Assembly (NCBI RefSeq): GCF_000714545.1
Contig: NZ_AUNB01000029.1
Coordinates: 124,001-188,000 of the forward strand
Source: Thioclava indica
GTDB taxonomy: Bacteria; Pseudomonadota; Alphaproteobacteria; Rhodobacterales; Rhodobacteraceae
Length of the DNA stretch: 64,000 nucleotides
Direction: 5' to 3'
Each line of letters starts with the position of its first letter. Positions within the stretch are counted from its first letter, which is position 1. The notes beneath the pieces are model-generated. The model did not search any database, was not told the origin of the DNA, and saw only the letters and a list, made by a program, of their open reading frames with translations. The translations under genes were made by a program, and so were the position numbers. This document shows, piece after piece, positions 8,760 to 17,234 of the stretch.

Positions 8760-9010
8760 TTGGGCGCACCATCGGCTGCAGCGGCGGCCTTGGCCTTGCG
8801 CCGTTCGCCGAGACGTTTCTCGAAATAGGTCCGCCCGCGCAGTTCTGCTAACCGCAGACGACAGGCGGTCATGAAGGCTTCTTGCAGGGACGGGCTGGAC
8901 GTGCCGATATAGTCGCCGATGTCGATGTAGAACCGGTCCTCATCCAGCTCCAATTGCGCCTCAATCACATCATGGGCAAGATTTTCGGCAAGATCGTCGA
9001 TCAACCCCAT
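8756..9010 (-). CDS. Small hypothetical protein, 84 residues
   Basis: This is a small acidic protein with a basic, Ala/Lys-rich C-terminal tail. The N-terminal half ('LIDDLAENLAHDVIEAQLELDEDRFYIDIGDYIG') looks helical then beta, followed by a helix with 'EAFMTACRLRLAELRGR'. It is not recognised as a named family. It is held between an alpha/beta hydrolase gene (TAATG overlap at its start) and a membrane protein gene (ATGA overlap at its end), so it is very likely a real gene. Confidence 0.7.
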   Translation of the reverse strand: MGLIDDLAENLAHDVIEAQLELDEDRFYIDIGDYIGTSSPSLQEAFMTACRLRLAELRGRTYFEKRLGERRKAKAAAAADGAPK

Positions 9011-9687
9011 TAACGCGTGCCCTCGGTCAGGCGACGCCGCACATAGGCTTGCACAGTGTCGATCATCGGCTTCATGTGCTCTTCTTCGTTTTTGAAGAAG
9101 TGATCGGCCCCCTCCATCACCTCATGCGTGATGGTGATCCCTTTTTGCTCATGCAATTTGGACACAAGCTGCTCGGTCTCTTTGGGCTGCGCGATGCGGT
9201 CATTCGAGCCGTTGATGATCAGCCCCGAGGACGGGCAGGGCGCGAGGAACGAGTAGTCGTAATTGCCTGGACCAGGCGAAGACGGCCCCGGAGGCGCAAC
9301 CGAAATAAAGCCGGTGATTTCGGGACGGCGCATCAGCAATTGCATCCCGATCCAGGCCCCAAAGCTGTGCCCGGCGACCCAGCAGTGTTTCGAATTCGGG
9401 TTCATCGTTTGCAGATAATCGAGCGCCGAGGCGGCATCGCTCAGCTCGCCAATGCCCTGATCATACTCGCCCTGACTGCGCCCCACGCCACGGAAATTGA
9501 ACCGCAACACGGTGAAGCCCATTTTATAGAACGCATAATGCAGGTTATACACGACGCGATTGTTCATCGTGCCGCCAAATTGCGGATCAGGGTGCAACAC
9601 GATGGCGATGGGCGCATCGGGTGCGGGCTGCGGGTGATAGCGCCCCTCAAGGCGACCTTCGGGACCGGGGAAAATGACTTCGGGCAT
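9010..9687 (-). CDS. Alpha/beta hydrolase
   Basis: This is a soluble serine hydrolase of 225 residues. Elements seen are the beta-strand lead 'PIAIVLHPDPQFGGTMNN', the oxyanion-type 'LRFNFRGVGRSQGEYDQG', the nucleophile elbow GHSFGAW, the acid region 'LIINGSNDRI', and the catalytic His in 'MEGADHFF'. This pattern matches the COG2945 group of predicted alpha/beta hydrolases. The substrate is unknown. I prefer the start at MPEVIFPG, where a purine-rich site (cgagag) precedes the ATG; the frame is open for 15 more codons of poor coding character. It is the first gene of the overlapping four-gene set and is divergent from iscR. Confidence 0.88.
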   Translation of the reverse strand: MPEVIFPGPEGRLEGRYHPQPAPDAPIAIVLHPDPQFGGTMNNRVVYNLHYAFYKMGFTVLRFNFRGVGRSQGEYDQGIGELSDAASALDYLQTMNPNSKHCWVAGHSFGAWIGMQLLMRRPEITGFISVAPPGPSSPGPGNYDYSFLAPCPSSGLIINGSNDRIAQPKETEQLVSKLHEQKGITITHEVMEGADHFFKNEEEHMKPMIDTVQAYVRRRLTEGTR

Positions 9688-9917
9688 TGTCTCTCGTTTT
9701 CGTTCTTTCGCTGCCTTTTGGGCGCGCAGCACAGTTGGCGCTTTTCTTGACGCACACGCGCGGCTGCCCTAGGAGGAAGCCACCCCCGGCATTATGCTGG
9801 AGGATCGGGTAGGGTGGAGGTAATCGGCCCTCGCGCTTGCGTCAATGCTTTAGCAAAGATTGAGCGCGTGCAGAGGCGATTTCGCCCCGGTTTGAGGCCG
9901 ATAAGCAGGAGAGCGAC

Positions 9918-10376
9918 ATGAAACTATCGACAAAAGGGCGCTACGCGATGGTCGCGCTGGTCGATCTTGCGCTGGCAGGAGAGGGGCAACGTACCTCACT
10001 GGCCGCGTTGTCAGAGCGTCAGGATATTTCGCTGCCCTATCTGGAACAGCTTTTCGTGCGTCTGCGCCGCGCCGGTCTGGTAAGTTCGGTGCGCGGTCCC
10101 GGTGGTGGCTACCGTCTTGCGCGTGAACCTGCCGAAATTCGTATTTCCGAAATTTTCGAGGCGGTGGATGAAACCGTCTCCGCGATGCATGTGGGGGCAG
10201 GTGCCTCGGGCGGTATTTCAGGCTCGCGCGCGCAATCGCTGACCAACCGCCTTTGGGAAAGCCTGAGCGCGCAGGTCTTTGTGTTCCTGCACCAGACCTC
10301 GCTGGAAGATGTGGTGAAAAACGGGCTGAAACCCTGCCCGGCCGTGACCCATCTGTTTCAGGTTGTGGACGAATAA
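9918..10376 (+). CDS. iscR: Rrf2-family regulator IscR
   Basis: This winged-helix repressor probably controls the Fe-S assembly genes that follow. At 152 residues it has the Rrf2 N-terminus MKLSTKGRYAMVALVDLAL, a recognition helix in 'ISLPYLEQLFVRLRRAGLV', and the wing 'SVRGPGGGYRLAR'. The odd feature is the sensor region. Residues 91-107, where E. coli IscR has Cys92, Cys98, Cys104 and His107, hold only Gly, Ala, Ser and similar residues. The sole cysteine is Cys140 near the C-terminus. Rhodobacter sphaeroides IscR is known to be of this single-Cys kind and still binds a cluster, so the gene is probably functional rather than decayed. A ribosome site (aggagag) precedes the ATG. Confidence 0.92.
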   Translation: MKLSTKGRYAMVALVDLALAGEGQRTSLAALSERQDISLPYLEQLFVRLRRAGLVSSVRGPGGGYRLAREPAEIRISEIFEAVDETVSAMHVGAGASGGISGSRAQSLTNRLWESLSAQVFVFLHQTSLEDVVKNGLKPCPAVTHLFQVVDE

Positions 10377-10406
10377 CACCCAAGGCTTATCTGGCAAAGC
10401 GAAGAT

Positions 10407-10483
10407 GAGTATTTTTGGCTAGATGAAAGCCAAGGCGGCGCGCCTATTCATCTAGCCCCCAATACTCCCGCCGGAGGCATCCG
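10407..10483. repeat. Intergenic palindromic repeat, copy A
   Basis: Arms at 10407-10426 and 10448-10467 pair over 20 bases with three mismatches and a loop of about 21 bases. They are followed by cccgccggaggcatccg (10467-10483). The same 17-base flank and a similar hairpin recur at 51221-51297, and an inverted version at 35836-35910. This copy separates iscR from the first desulfurase gene, so it could weaken or tune read-through between regulator and operon. Confidence 0.75.
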
Positions 10484-10505
10484 AACTTTCAATCCGCGAG
10501 GCGAT

Positions 10506-11552
10506 ATGAACAGCGCGTGCTATCTCGACTGGAACGCAACCACGCCTTTACGCACAGAGGCGCGCGCGGCGATGATTGACGCGATGGATGTGGTGGGCAA
10601 CCCGTCCTCGGTCCATGCGCCCGGTCGTGCGGCCAAGGCTTTGCTTGAGCGCGCGCGGGCGCAGGTTGCGGCCGCTTTGGGTGCTGAAGGGCAGGATGTG
10701 ATCTTTACCTCGGGCGCGACCGAGGCGGCGGCGCTGGTGCTGGCGGGGCAGGGCTATCATTGCGCAGGCGTGGAACATGACGCGGTGCGCAGCTGGTGTG
10801 TCGAGGATCTCGCGGTGGACCGTGCCGGGCGCATCACGATTGCCGATCCGGGGCGCGCTTGCGTTCAACTTGCCAATTCCGAGACCGGGGTGATCCAAGA
10901 TCTGCCCGAGGGCTTGGCGGTTAGCGATCTGACGCAGGGCTTTGGCAAGATGCCGTTTGCGTTTAACTGGCTTGGGCTAACGGCTGGCATCGTGTCGGCC
11001 CACAAGCTGGGCGGCCCGAAGGGAATAGGCGCGTTGATAGTGAAACGCGGCACCGACATCGCGGCGCAGCTTAAAGGGGGCGGGCAGGAAATGGGGCGGC
11101 GCGCGGGCACCGAAAACCTGATCGGCATTGCCGGATTTGGTGCGGCTGCGCAGGCCGCCTCGCGCGATCTTGAGGCTGGAATTTGGGAAAACGTCGAGAA
11201 ACTTAGAAGCGTTCTAGAAAATGCCATTGCGGATCGGGCAAAAGATACTATTTTTGTCGGGAATGAATCGCGCAGGCTGCCAAACACCTCCTGCTTCATC
11301 ACGCCCGGCTGGAAGGGCGAGACGCAGGTGATGCAGATGGATCTGGGCGGTTTCGCGGTTTCGGCGGGCTCGGCTTGCTCGAGTGGCAAGGTGCGCGCCA
11401 GCCATGCGTTGCAGGCGATGGGCTTTGACGCCGAGGCGGGGGCCTGTGCGCTGCGGGTCTCGTTAGGGCCGGATACGCGGCAAGAAGATGTGATGCGTTT
11501 CGCCGAACATTGGCTGAAATGCGAAGGGAAACACCGCGCGCGGCGCGGCTGA
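10506..11552 (+). CDS. Cysteine desulfurase, NifS/IscS type
   Basis: This is a PLP-dependent class V aminotransferase-fold enzyme that takes sulfur from cysteine for Fe-S cluster assembly. At 348 residues it is shorter than E. coli IscS (404). The PLP lysine is Lys167 in [10 protein letters not shown], and 'DLTQGFGK' supplies the usual cofactor Asp/Gln contacts. The persulfide Cys291 lies in [15 protein letters not shown], the extended-loop form of group I desulfurases. It differs in group from SufS at the end of the same operon. It lies 20 bases before sufB. There is no iscU or hscBA here, so it presumably feeds the SufBCD scaffold or another acceptor. Confidence 0.92.
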   Translation: MNSACYLDWNATTPLRTEARAAMIDAMDVVGNPSSVHAPGRAAKALLERARAQVAAALGAEGQDVIFTSGATEAAALVLAGQGYHCAGVEHDAVRSWCVEDLAVDRAGRITIADPGRACVQLANSETGVIQDLPEGLAVSDLTQGFGKMPFAFNWLGLTAGIVSAHKLGGPKGIGALIVKRGTDIAAQLKGGGQEMGRRAGTENLIGIAGFGAAAQAASRDLEAGIWENVEKLRSVLENAIADRAKDTIFVGNESRRLPNTSCFITPGWKGETQVMQMDLGGFAVSAGSACSSGKVRASHALQAMGFDAEAGACALRVSLGPDTRQEDVMRFAEHWLKCEGKHRARRG

Positions 11553-11571
11553 GCGAACAGGAGAGCCGAAT

Positions 11572-13092
11572 ATGGCAGAGGTTGATCAAGTCGAAGTTCG
11601 CGAGGGCGTGGACCGGGAGACGGTGGAAGCCGTTCAAAACATGGGCGCGTATAAATACGGCTGGAACACCGAAATCGAGATGGAATACGCGCCCAAGGGC
11701 GTGAACGAGGACATCGTGCGCTTGATTTCCGGCAAGAATGACGAGCCGGACTGGATGACCGAATGGCGCTTGCAGGGATTTGCGCGCTGGCAGGATATGA
11801 CGATGCCTGATTGGGCGCTGCTCAACGTCCCCGGCATCGATTTTCAGGACATCTATTACTACGCGCGCCCAAAAAGCATGGAGGTCAAACCGAAATCGCT
11901 TGATGAGGTCGATCCCAAGCTGCTGGCCACTTACGAAAAACTGGGCATTCCGCTGAAAGAGCAGATGGTTCTGGCCGGCGTTGAAGGTGCGGAAGATTAC
12001 GATCCCAACGAGCGTCAGGTCGCCGTGGATGCGGTGTTTGACAGCGTTTCCGTGGGCACGACATTCAAGGCCAAGCTGGCTGAGGCAGGGGTAATATTTT
12101 GCTCGATCTCCGAGGCGATTCAGGATCATCCTGAACTGGTGAAGAAATATCTCGGCTCGGTTGTGCCGCAGGCCGATAACTATTTCGCGGCGCTCAATTC
12201 GGCTGTGTTCTCGGATGGCTCGTTTGTTTACGTGCCGCCGGGCGTGCGCTGCCCGATGGAGCTGTCGACTTATTTCCGCATCAACGCCGAAAACACCGGC
12301 CAGTTCGAACGCACGCTGATCATCGCCGATAAGGGTAGCTATGTAAGCTATCTTGAGGGCTGCACCGCGCCCCAGCGTGACACGGCCCAGCTGCACGCCG
12401 CTGTGGTGGAAATCATTGTCGAGGAAGACGCGGAGGTGAAATATTCCACCGTGCAAAACTGGTATCCGGGCGATGAGAACGGCAAGGGCGGGATCTATAA
12501 CTTCGTCACCAAACGCGCCGATTGCCGCGGGGATCGGGCGAAGGTGATGTGGACGCAGGTGGAAACCGGTTCTGCGATTACGTGGAAATACCCGTCCTGC
12601 ATTTTGCGCGGTAATGAATCTCAGGGCGAGTTTTACTCGATCGCAATCGCCAACAACTATCAGCAGGCCGATACCGGCACCAAGATGATCCATCTCGGGA
12701 AAGACACGCGCTCGCGTATCGTCTCCAAGGGGATCTCGGCGGGGCATGCGCAAAACACCTATCGCGGGTTGGTCTCGATGCATCCCAAGGCCAAGGAATC
12801 GCGCAACTATACGCAATGCGACAGCCTTTTGATCGGCGATCAGTGCGGCGCGCACACCGTGCCCTATATCGAGGTGAAGAACAATTCGAGCCGGGTCGAG
12901 CACGAGGCCACCACCTCCAAAGTCGATGACGACCAACTGTTCTATTGCCGCGCGCGGGGCATGGACGAGGAAGAGGCCGTGGCGCTGGTTGTGAACGGGT
13001 TCTGCCGTGAAGTGCTGCAAGCGCTGCCGATGGAATTCGCGATGGAGGCCCAAGCGCTGGTCGCGATTTCTCTGGAGGGGAGCGTCGGGTGA
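11572..13092 (+). CDS. sufB: Fe-S cluster assembly protein SufB
   Basis: This is the scaffold subunit of the SufBCD complex on which the nascent cluster is built. At 506 residues it is the usual size. The family-diagnostic beta-helix core and C-terminal region are clear, including '[19 protein letters not shown]' with the conserved Cys and '[20 protein letters not shown]', the SufD-contacting and glutamate-bearing segment. An aggaga ribosome site precedes the ATG. It follows the NifS-type desulfurase and is separated from sufC by two extra genes (a membrane protein and a YbjQ-like protein). A long antisense open frame overlaps it but is a shadow of its codon use. Confidence 0.97.
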   Translation: MAEVDQVEVREGVDRETVEAVQNMGAYKYGWNTEIEMEYAPKGVNEDIVRLISGKNDEPDWMTEWRLQGFARWQDMTMPDWALLNVPGIDFQDIYYYARPKSMEVKPKSLDEVDPKLLATYEKLGIPLKEQMVLAGVEGAEDYDPNERQVAVDAVFDSVSVGTTFKAKLAEAGVIFCSISEAIQDHPELVKKYLGSVVPQADNYFAALNSAVFSDGSFVYVPPGVRCPMELSTYFRINAENTGQFERTLIIADKGSYVSYLEGCTAPQRDTAQLHAAVVEIIVEEDAEVKYSTVQNWYPGDENGKGGIYNFVTKRADCRGDRAKVMWTQVETGSAITWKYPSCILRGNESQGEFYSIAIANNYQQADTGTKMIHLGKDTRSRIVSKGISAGHAQNTYRGLVSMHPKAKESRNYTQCDSLLIGDQCGAHTVPYIEVKNNSSRVEHEATTSKVDDDQLFYCRARGMDEEEAVALVVNGFCREVLQALPMEFAMEAQALVAISLEGSVG

Positions 13093-13194
13093 GACAGTCT
13101 ACACTTCTCCCTGAGGTTGTCACCGATGCGCCCCAATTCGGGCGCAATCGGGCGGCAGTTTCGTATCTGTTGAATGACAGATCCGGGGTTGTAG

Positions 13195-13728
13195 ATGTCC
13201 TTAGCCAGCACCAATTTCACCGACCGCCTCTCGCGCATCGAATCGTCGCAAAAGCGTCTCAAGGGCGGCGTCGTGCTGCATGTGGGCGATGCCGAGTTGA
13301 AGGTGCGCTCGATTTCGGAACTGCGTCGGGTTGTGCCGCAAAAGCAGAAAAGCACCGGCTTTCGCCCCTTCGCGTTTCTGGGGGCAACGGTTCTGGGCGT
13401 GTTCGGGGTTGTGGCGGCATTGGCGCTGCGCGAACACTTTATGACGCCCCAGATCGCCGATCTGATCAAGGACTATCCCAATCTCGCGGTTTCCGGCACG
13501 GCTTTGCTGATCGCGATGATCGTGGGCTTTTTCCTGCGCCTGACATCGACAAAACTGATCACCTTCCAAATCATCGGAATTTTCCTGGCACTGGCGACGC
13601 TGCACAATCTTGCGTTCTGGCAACCCGAGATCGCCGCGCAGGTGTTTTCGCCCAATTGGGTGAACGAGCAAAGTGCCACGCATGTGGCGCGCACCGTTAT
13701 TATCGGCCAGACCACGATTCCCTTCTGA
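13195..13728 (+). CDS. Three-helix membrane protein within the suf operon
   Basis: This 177-residue protein has a soluble N-terminal ~55 residues ('[21 protein letters not shown]...'). Three hydrophobic helices follow near residues 58-78, 96-115 and 119-138, then a short C-terminal tail. It does not belong to a family I can name. Its place between sufB and sufC is seen in other Rhodobacterales suf operons, from memory and not checked here. It could anchor or assist the assembly machinery at the membrane, but nothing in the sequence shows a metal or cluster site. Confidence 0.8.
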   Translation: MSLASTNFTDRLSRIESSQKRLKGGVVLHVGDAELKVRSISELRRVVPQKQKSTGFRPFAFLGATVLGVFGVVAALALREHFMTPQIADLIKDYPNLAVSGTALLIAMIVGFFLRLTSTKLITFQIIGIFLALATLHNLAFWQPEIAAQVFSPNWVNEQSATHVARTVIIGQTTIPF

Positions 13729-13774
13729 CCCTCGGGCGCGCGGCCCGCGTGGGTCGCAGCGCCGGAGGTCAGCC

Positions 13775-14089
13775 ATGATCGTCACCACCACCCCCACAGT
13801 CGAGGGGCGCCCGATCACCTCTTATCACGGCATTGTCGTGGGTGAGGCGATCATGGGCGCCAATATCGTGCGTGACCTGTTTGCGCAGGTCACCGATATC
13901 GTTGGCGGGCGTTCGGGGGCCTATGAATCCAAATTGCAAGATGCGCGCGAAACTGCGCTGCGCGAGCTTGAAGAACGCGCCCTGAAACTGGGCGCGAATG
14001 CCGTTGTCGGCGTCGATCTTGATTACGAGGTCGTCGGCCAATCCATGCTTATGGTGTCAGCCTCTGGCACCGCTGTCACGCTATCCTGA
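13775..14089 (+). CDS. YbjQ/UPF0145 family protein
   Basis: This is a soluble protein of 104 residues with the YbjQ (DUF74) pattern: '[30 protein letters not shown]', '[30 protein letters not shown]' and a terminal beta strand. The family is often annotated as putative heavy-metal-binding, yet no Cys or His cluster is present here, so that label is not supported. A ggagg ribosome site lies before the chosen ATG, and the frame is open but unlike a gene upstream of it. It lies 11 bases before sufC, inside the operon. Confidence 0.9.
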   Translation: MIVTTTPTVEGRPITSYHGIVVGEAIMGANIVRDLFAQVTDIVGGRSGAYESKLQDARETALRELEERALKLGANAVVGVDLDYEVVGQSMLMVSASGTAVTLS

Positions 14090-14100
14090 AGGACCGAAAT

Positions 14101-14874
14101 ATGTTGGAAATCAAAAACCTGCACGTCAAACTTGAAGAAGAAGACAAGCAAATCCTCAAGGGTGTGAACCTGACGCTTGAGGATGGCAAAGTGCATGCGA
14201 TTATGGGGCCGAACGGCTCGGGTAAATCGACGCTCAGCTATGTTCTCTCGGGGCGCGATGGCTATGAGGTCACCGAAGGCGAGGCGCATCTCAACGGTCT
14301 GGACCTGCTGGAGGCCGAGCCCGAAGAACGTGCGGCCGCCGGTCTGTTCCTTGCGTTCCAATACCCCGTCGAAATCCCCGGCGTGGGCAACATGACTTTC
14401 CTGCGCACCGCGCTGAACTCGCAACGCAAAGCGCGCGGCGAGGATGAAATCTCGGCCGGTGATTTCCTGAAACTGGTGCGTGCCAAGGCGAAATCGCTGA
14501 AAATCGACGCTGAGATGCTGAAGCGTCCGGTGAATGTCGGCTTCTCGGGTGGTGAGAAAAAGCGCAACGAAATCCTGCAGATGGCGATCCTTGAGCCGAA
14601 GATGTGCATTCTGGACGAGACGGATTCGGGCCTTGATGTGGATGCGATGCGTCTGGTGTCCGAGGGCGTGAATGCGCTGCGCGATGGCACGCGGTCCTTC
14701 CTTGTGATCACCCACTACCAGCGCCTGCTGGATCACATCAAACCCGATTACGTGCACATCATGGCCGATGGCCGCATCATCGAAACCGGTGGGCCGGAAC
14801 TGGCGCTTGAGGTCGAGAAGAACGGCTATGCCGCGCTGCTGGATAAGCACGGTATCGCGCAGGAGATGGCGTAA
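14101..14874 (+). CDS. sufC: Fe-S cluster assembly ATPase SufC
   Basis: This is the ABC-type ATPase of the SufBCD complex; its ATP cycle reshapes the SufB-SufD interface. At 257 residues it is of normal length. Walker A is GPNGSGKST (residues 36-44). The signature is FSGGEKKRNEI, the characteristic SufC variant of the ABC signature. Walker B is 'CILDETDSGLD', followed by the H-loop 'LVITHYQRLL'. It is soluble with no membrane helices. An aagga ribosome site precedes the ATG, and its stop overlaps the sufD start (TAATG), so the two are translationally coupled. Confidence 0.98.
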   Translation: MLEIKNLHVKLEEEDKQILKGVNLTLEDGKVHAIMGPNGSGKSTLSYVLSGRDGYEVTEGEAHLNGLDLLEAEPEERAAAGLFLAFQYPVEIPGVGNMTFLRTALNSQRKARGEDEISAGDFLKLVRAKAKSLKIDAEMLKRPVNVGFSGGEKKRNEILQMAILEPKMCILDETDSGLDVDAMRLVSEGVNALRDGTRSFLVITHYQRLLDHIKPDYVHIMADGRIIETGGPELALEVEKNGYAALLDKHGIAQEMA

Positions 14875-16151
14875 TGTCGGCTGTCGAGAAAATGACCCCC
14901 GCCGAGGCGCGGCTGGCCCGTGTTACCTTGCCCGAAGGGATGGGCCCACAGCGGCGTGCCGCGCTTGATCGGCTGGTCGCGATGGGCCTGCCGGGGCGGC
15001 GCGATGAATATTGGCGCTGGACCAACCCGACCGATCTGATCGCGCCCGAGCCGGTGCCCGCCGCGCCTTTTGCGGATGATGAACCCGCGCTGTTTGACGA
15101 TGTCGAGCGGCTGAAAATCGTGTTCCGCGATGGGGTGTTTGACGCCGAAGCGTCTGATGATCTCGCGCTGTCGGGCATCGAGATTTCGCGTCTATCCGAG
15201 GCAGGCGATGTGAACTGGGCCAGCTCGCTTTACGGCACGCTGGAAACCGCCGGTCAAACCCCGGTTGAACGCCCCTTCGCCGCGCTCAACACTGCGTCGG
15301 CCGAAGATGGTTTGCTGATCCGCGTGACGGGTAAGATCGAAACGCCCGTGAACCTGATTTATATCCATGAATCAGAGTCTTCCGATGCGATCTTACACCA
15401 CGTTGTCAAACTCGAAGAGGGCGCCGAGATCACCGTTCTGGAAAACGGTCCCGCAGGCGCGCGCGCCAATATCGTGATGGAAGTGGATGTGGCGAAAACC
15501 GCGCGTTTTCACCATATCCGCGTGCAGGGCCGAGATCACGAACGCCGCATGCTGACCGGCATTTTCGCCCGCATCAACGAGGGCGCGCTGTTCAAAAGCT
15601 TCACGCTCAGCTCGAACGGGGCGCTCACGCGCAACGAATGTGTGCTCGACATCGTGGGCGATGATGCGAATGCGCATGTCGCGGGCGCGGCGTTGGGCGA
15701 TGGAAAATCCCAGCCGTTCCACCATGACGACACGATCTTCATCACCCATGGGGCCGAGCGCGGTGAAAGCCGTCAGGTGTTCAAGAAGGTGCTGAAAAAC
15801 GGTGCGCAGGGCATTTTCCAAGGCAAAATTCTGGTCAAACCGGGCGCGCAAAAGACCGATGGCTACCAGATCAGCCAGGCTTTGCTGCTGGATGAAGACA
15901 GCCAGTTCCTAGCCAAGCCCGAGTTAGAAATCTACGCCGATGACGTGCAATGCTCGCATGGCTCGACCACCGGCGCGATTGACGAAACGGCGCTGTTCTA
16001 CCTGCGCTCGCGTGGCATTCCGACCGAGGAAGCCACGGCGCTGCTGGTGCTGTCTTTCCTCGCCGATGCGATCGAGGAGATTGAACAAGAGCGGTTCCGC
16101 GATGAGATCGTGATCCGGCTTGAGGGCTGGCTCGCGCGGCATCGCGGCTAA
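14874..16151 (+). CDS. sufD: Fe-S cluster assembly protein SufD
   Basis: This is the partner of SufB and SufC in the scaffold complex, implicated in iron entry. The 425 residues match the SufD length. The N-terminal 'RRDEYWRWTNPTDL' segment and the C-terminal 'CSHGSTTGAIDETALFYLRSRG' block, with its conserved His, mark the family, and a long right-handed beta-helix region lies between. The start overlaps the sufC stop. It is followed immediately by two YIP1-type membrane genes rather than directly by sufS. Confidence 0.97.
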   Translation: MSAVEKMTPAEARLARVTLPEGMGPQRRAALDRLVAMGLPGRRDEYWRWTNPTDLIAPEPVPAAPFADDEPALFDDVERLKIVFRDGVFDAEASDDLALSGIEISRLSEAGDVNWASSLYGTLETAGQTPVERPFAALNTASAEDGLLIRVTGKIETPVNLIYIHESESSDAILHHVVKLEEGAEITVLENGPAGARANIVMEVDVAKTARFHHIRVQGRDHERRMLTGIFARINEGALFKSFTLSSNGALTRNECVLDIVGDDANAHVAGAALGDGKSQPFHHDDTIFITHGAERGESRQVFKKVLKNGAQGIFQGKILVKPGAQKTDGYQISQALLLDEDSQFLAKPELEIYADDVQCSHGSTTGAIDETALFYLRSRGIPTEEATALLVLSFLADAIEEIEQERFRDEIVIRLEGWLARHRG

Positions 16152-16152
16152 T

Positions 16153-16644
16153 ATGGCGGCCACGGACGACATCTGGCGCAGCTATCGCCGCCCGCGCGTA
16201 GTGATGCGCGAACATCTGGCACGCGCACGCTCTGAGCCGCGCGCGCTGGTGTTCTTGCTGCTCGCGCTGACGGTGATTTTCATCAGCCAATGGCCGCGCC
16301 TGTCGCGTCTGGCCTATCAGATGCCCGATCAACCGATGGTCGGGCTGATGATGGGAACGTTGCTGGCGCTTTTGGCCATGATCCCTGTGTTTTACGCGCT
16401 TGCCGCGCTTGGCCATCTGGGCGCAAAACTGATTGGCGGGCAGGGCAGTTGGTATGGCGCGCGTGTCGCGTTATTCTGGGCGTTGTTGGCGGTCTCGCCG
16501 CTGATGCTGCTGCAAGGTCTGGTGGCGGGGTTCATCGGGGCAGGGCCGCAACTGGCGCTGGTTTCGGGGCTTGTGTTCATCGTCTTCGTGGTGTTTTGGA
16601 TGGCGGGGCTGCGCGTGGCCGAGTTTGAAACGGAGGGCTCATAA
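16153..16644 (+). CDS. YIP1 family membrane protein (copy 1)
   Basis: This 163-residue integral membrane protein has about four to five hydrophobic helices after a basic N-terminus ('WRSYRRPRVVMREHLA'). The pattern 'EPRALVFLLLALTVIFIS' and repeated membrane hairpins fit the YIP1 (Yip1-domain) membrane protein group. It starts one base past the sufD stop, and its stop overlaps the next YIP1 gene (TAATG). No clear ribosome site is seen, so coupling to sufD is likely. Its role in a suf operon is unknown. Confidence 0.8.
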   Translation: MAATDDIWRSYRRPRVVMREHLARARSEPRALVFLLLALTVIFISQWPRLSRLAYQMPDQPMVGLMMGTLLALLAMIPVFYALAALGHLGAKLIGGQGSWYGARVALFWALLAVSPLMLLQGLVAGFIGAGPQLALVSGLVFIVFVVFWMAGLRVAEFETEGS

Positions 16645-17225
16645 TGCCCGATCTCAAGGATTGGTTGATCCGCAGTTTCTCTGAGCCGCAAGTGGTCGCG
16701 CGTGAGTTGATGGCGCTGCGTCTTGATATGCAGACCCGTCTTCTTGCGATGGTTCTGGTCGTTGTAATGACGGCGATCTTGGGCACCTTGGCGCAGATGG
16801 TGTTCGTCGTGATCACCAAGCTGGACTTGGGCGAGCTGACCGCGCCCGTCGCCGTGGTCGGCTTGCAAATCGCGCTGATCCTGTATGGCTCCTTTGTGCT
16901 AAGCTTTGTCGGGCAGCGTTTTGGCGGGCAGGGCAATTTTGCCGACGCGCTGTTGCTGCTCACCTGGATCGAGTTCGTCCTGATGGTCGGTCAGACGATT
17001 CAAGTCGTGCTGATGGTGTTCTTTCCAATCTCGGCCACGATCATGTCGATCCTGCTGGTCGGGCTGATGTTCTGGCTGATGGTGCAATTCACCATGGCGC
17101 TGCATGGCTTTACCAACCCGTTCGCAGTGGCGGTGGGGGTGCTGTTGACCTTCATCGGCTCGGCACTGGTGGCGGGGCTGGTTTTGGTCTCGACAGGCCT
17201 TTTGCAAGTGCCCGCAACGGTGTGA
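16644..17225 (+). CDS. YIP1 family membrane protein (copy 2)
   Basis: This 193-residue membrane protein has about five helices and an N-terminus ('DWLIRSFSEPQVVARELMAL') parallel to that of the preceding gene. The two look like diverged tandem paralogues. The 'GQRFGGQGNFADALLLLTWIE' stretch resembles Yip1-domain proteins. It sits 9 bases before sufS. The pair may form a heteromeric membrane complex. A link to Fe-S assembly is only by position. Confidence 0.82.
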   Translation: MPDLKDWLIRSFSEPQVVARELMALRLDMQTRLLAMVLVVVMTAILGTLAQMVFVVITKLDLGELTAPVAVVGLQIALILYGSFVLSFVGQRFGGQGNFADALLLLTWIEFVLMVGQTIQVVLMVFFPISATIMSILLVGLMFWLMVQFTMALHGFTNPFAVAVGVLLTFIGSALVAGLVLVSTGLLQVPATV

Positions 17226-17234
17226 GGAAAACTG

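Noticed and set aside
9688-9917. Promoter for iscR with TTGACG near 9749
   Set aside because: The -35 is good, but at 17 bases the -10 reads TAGGAG and no IscR- or Irr-type palindrome could be defined by eye.
11299-13053. 584-codon open frame on the minus strand
   Set aside because: It is antisense to sufB and the end of the desulfurase gene; both have clear family motifs, and the antisense product has none.
13089-13778. 229-codon plus-strand frame between sufB and sufC
   Set aside because: It overlaps the 177-residue membrane protein in another frame; the latter has clean membrane helices and better composition.
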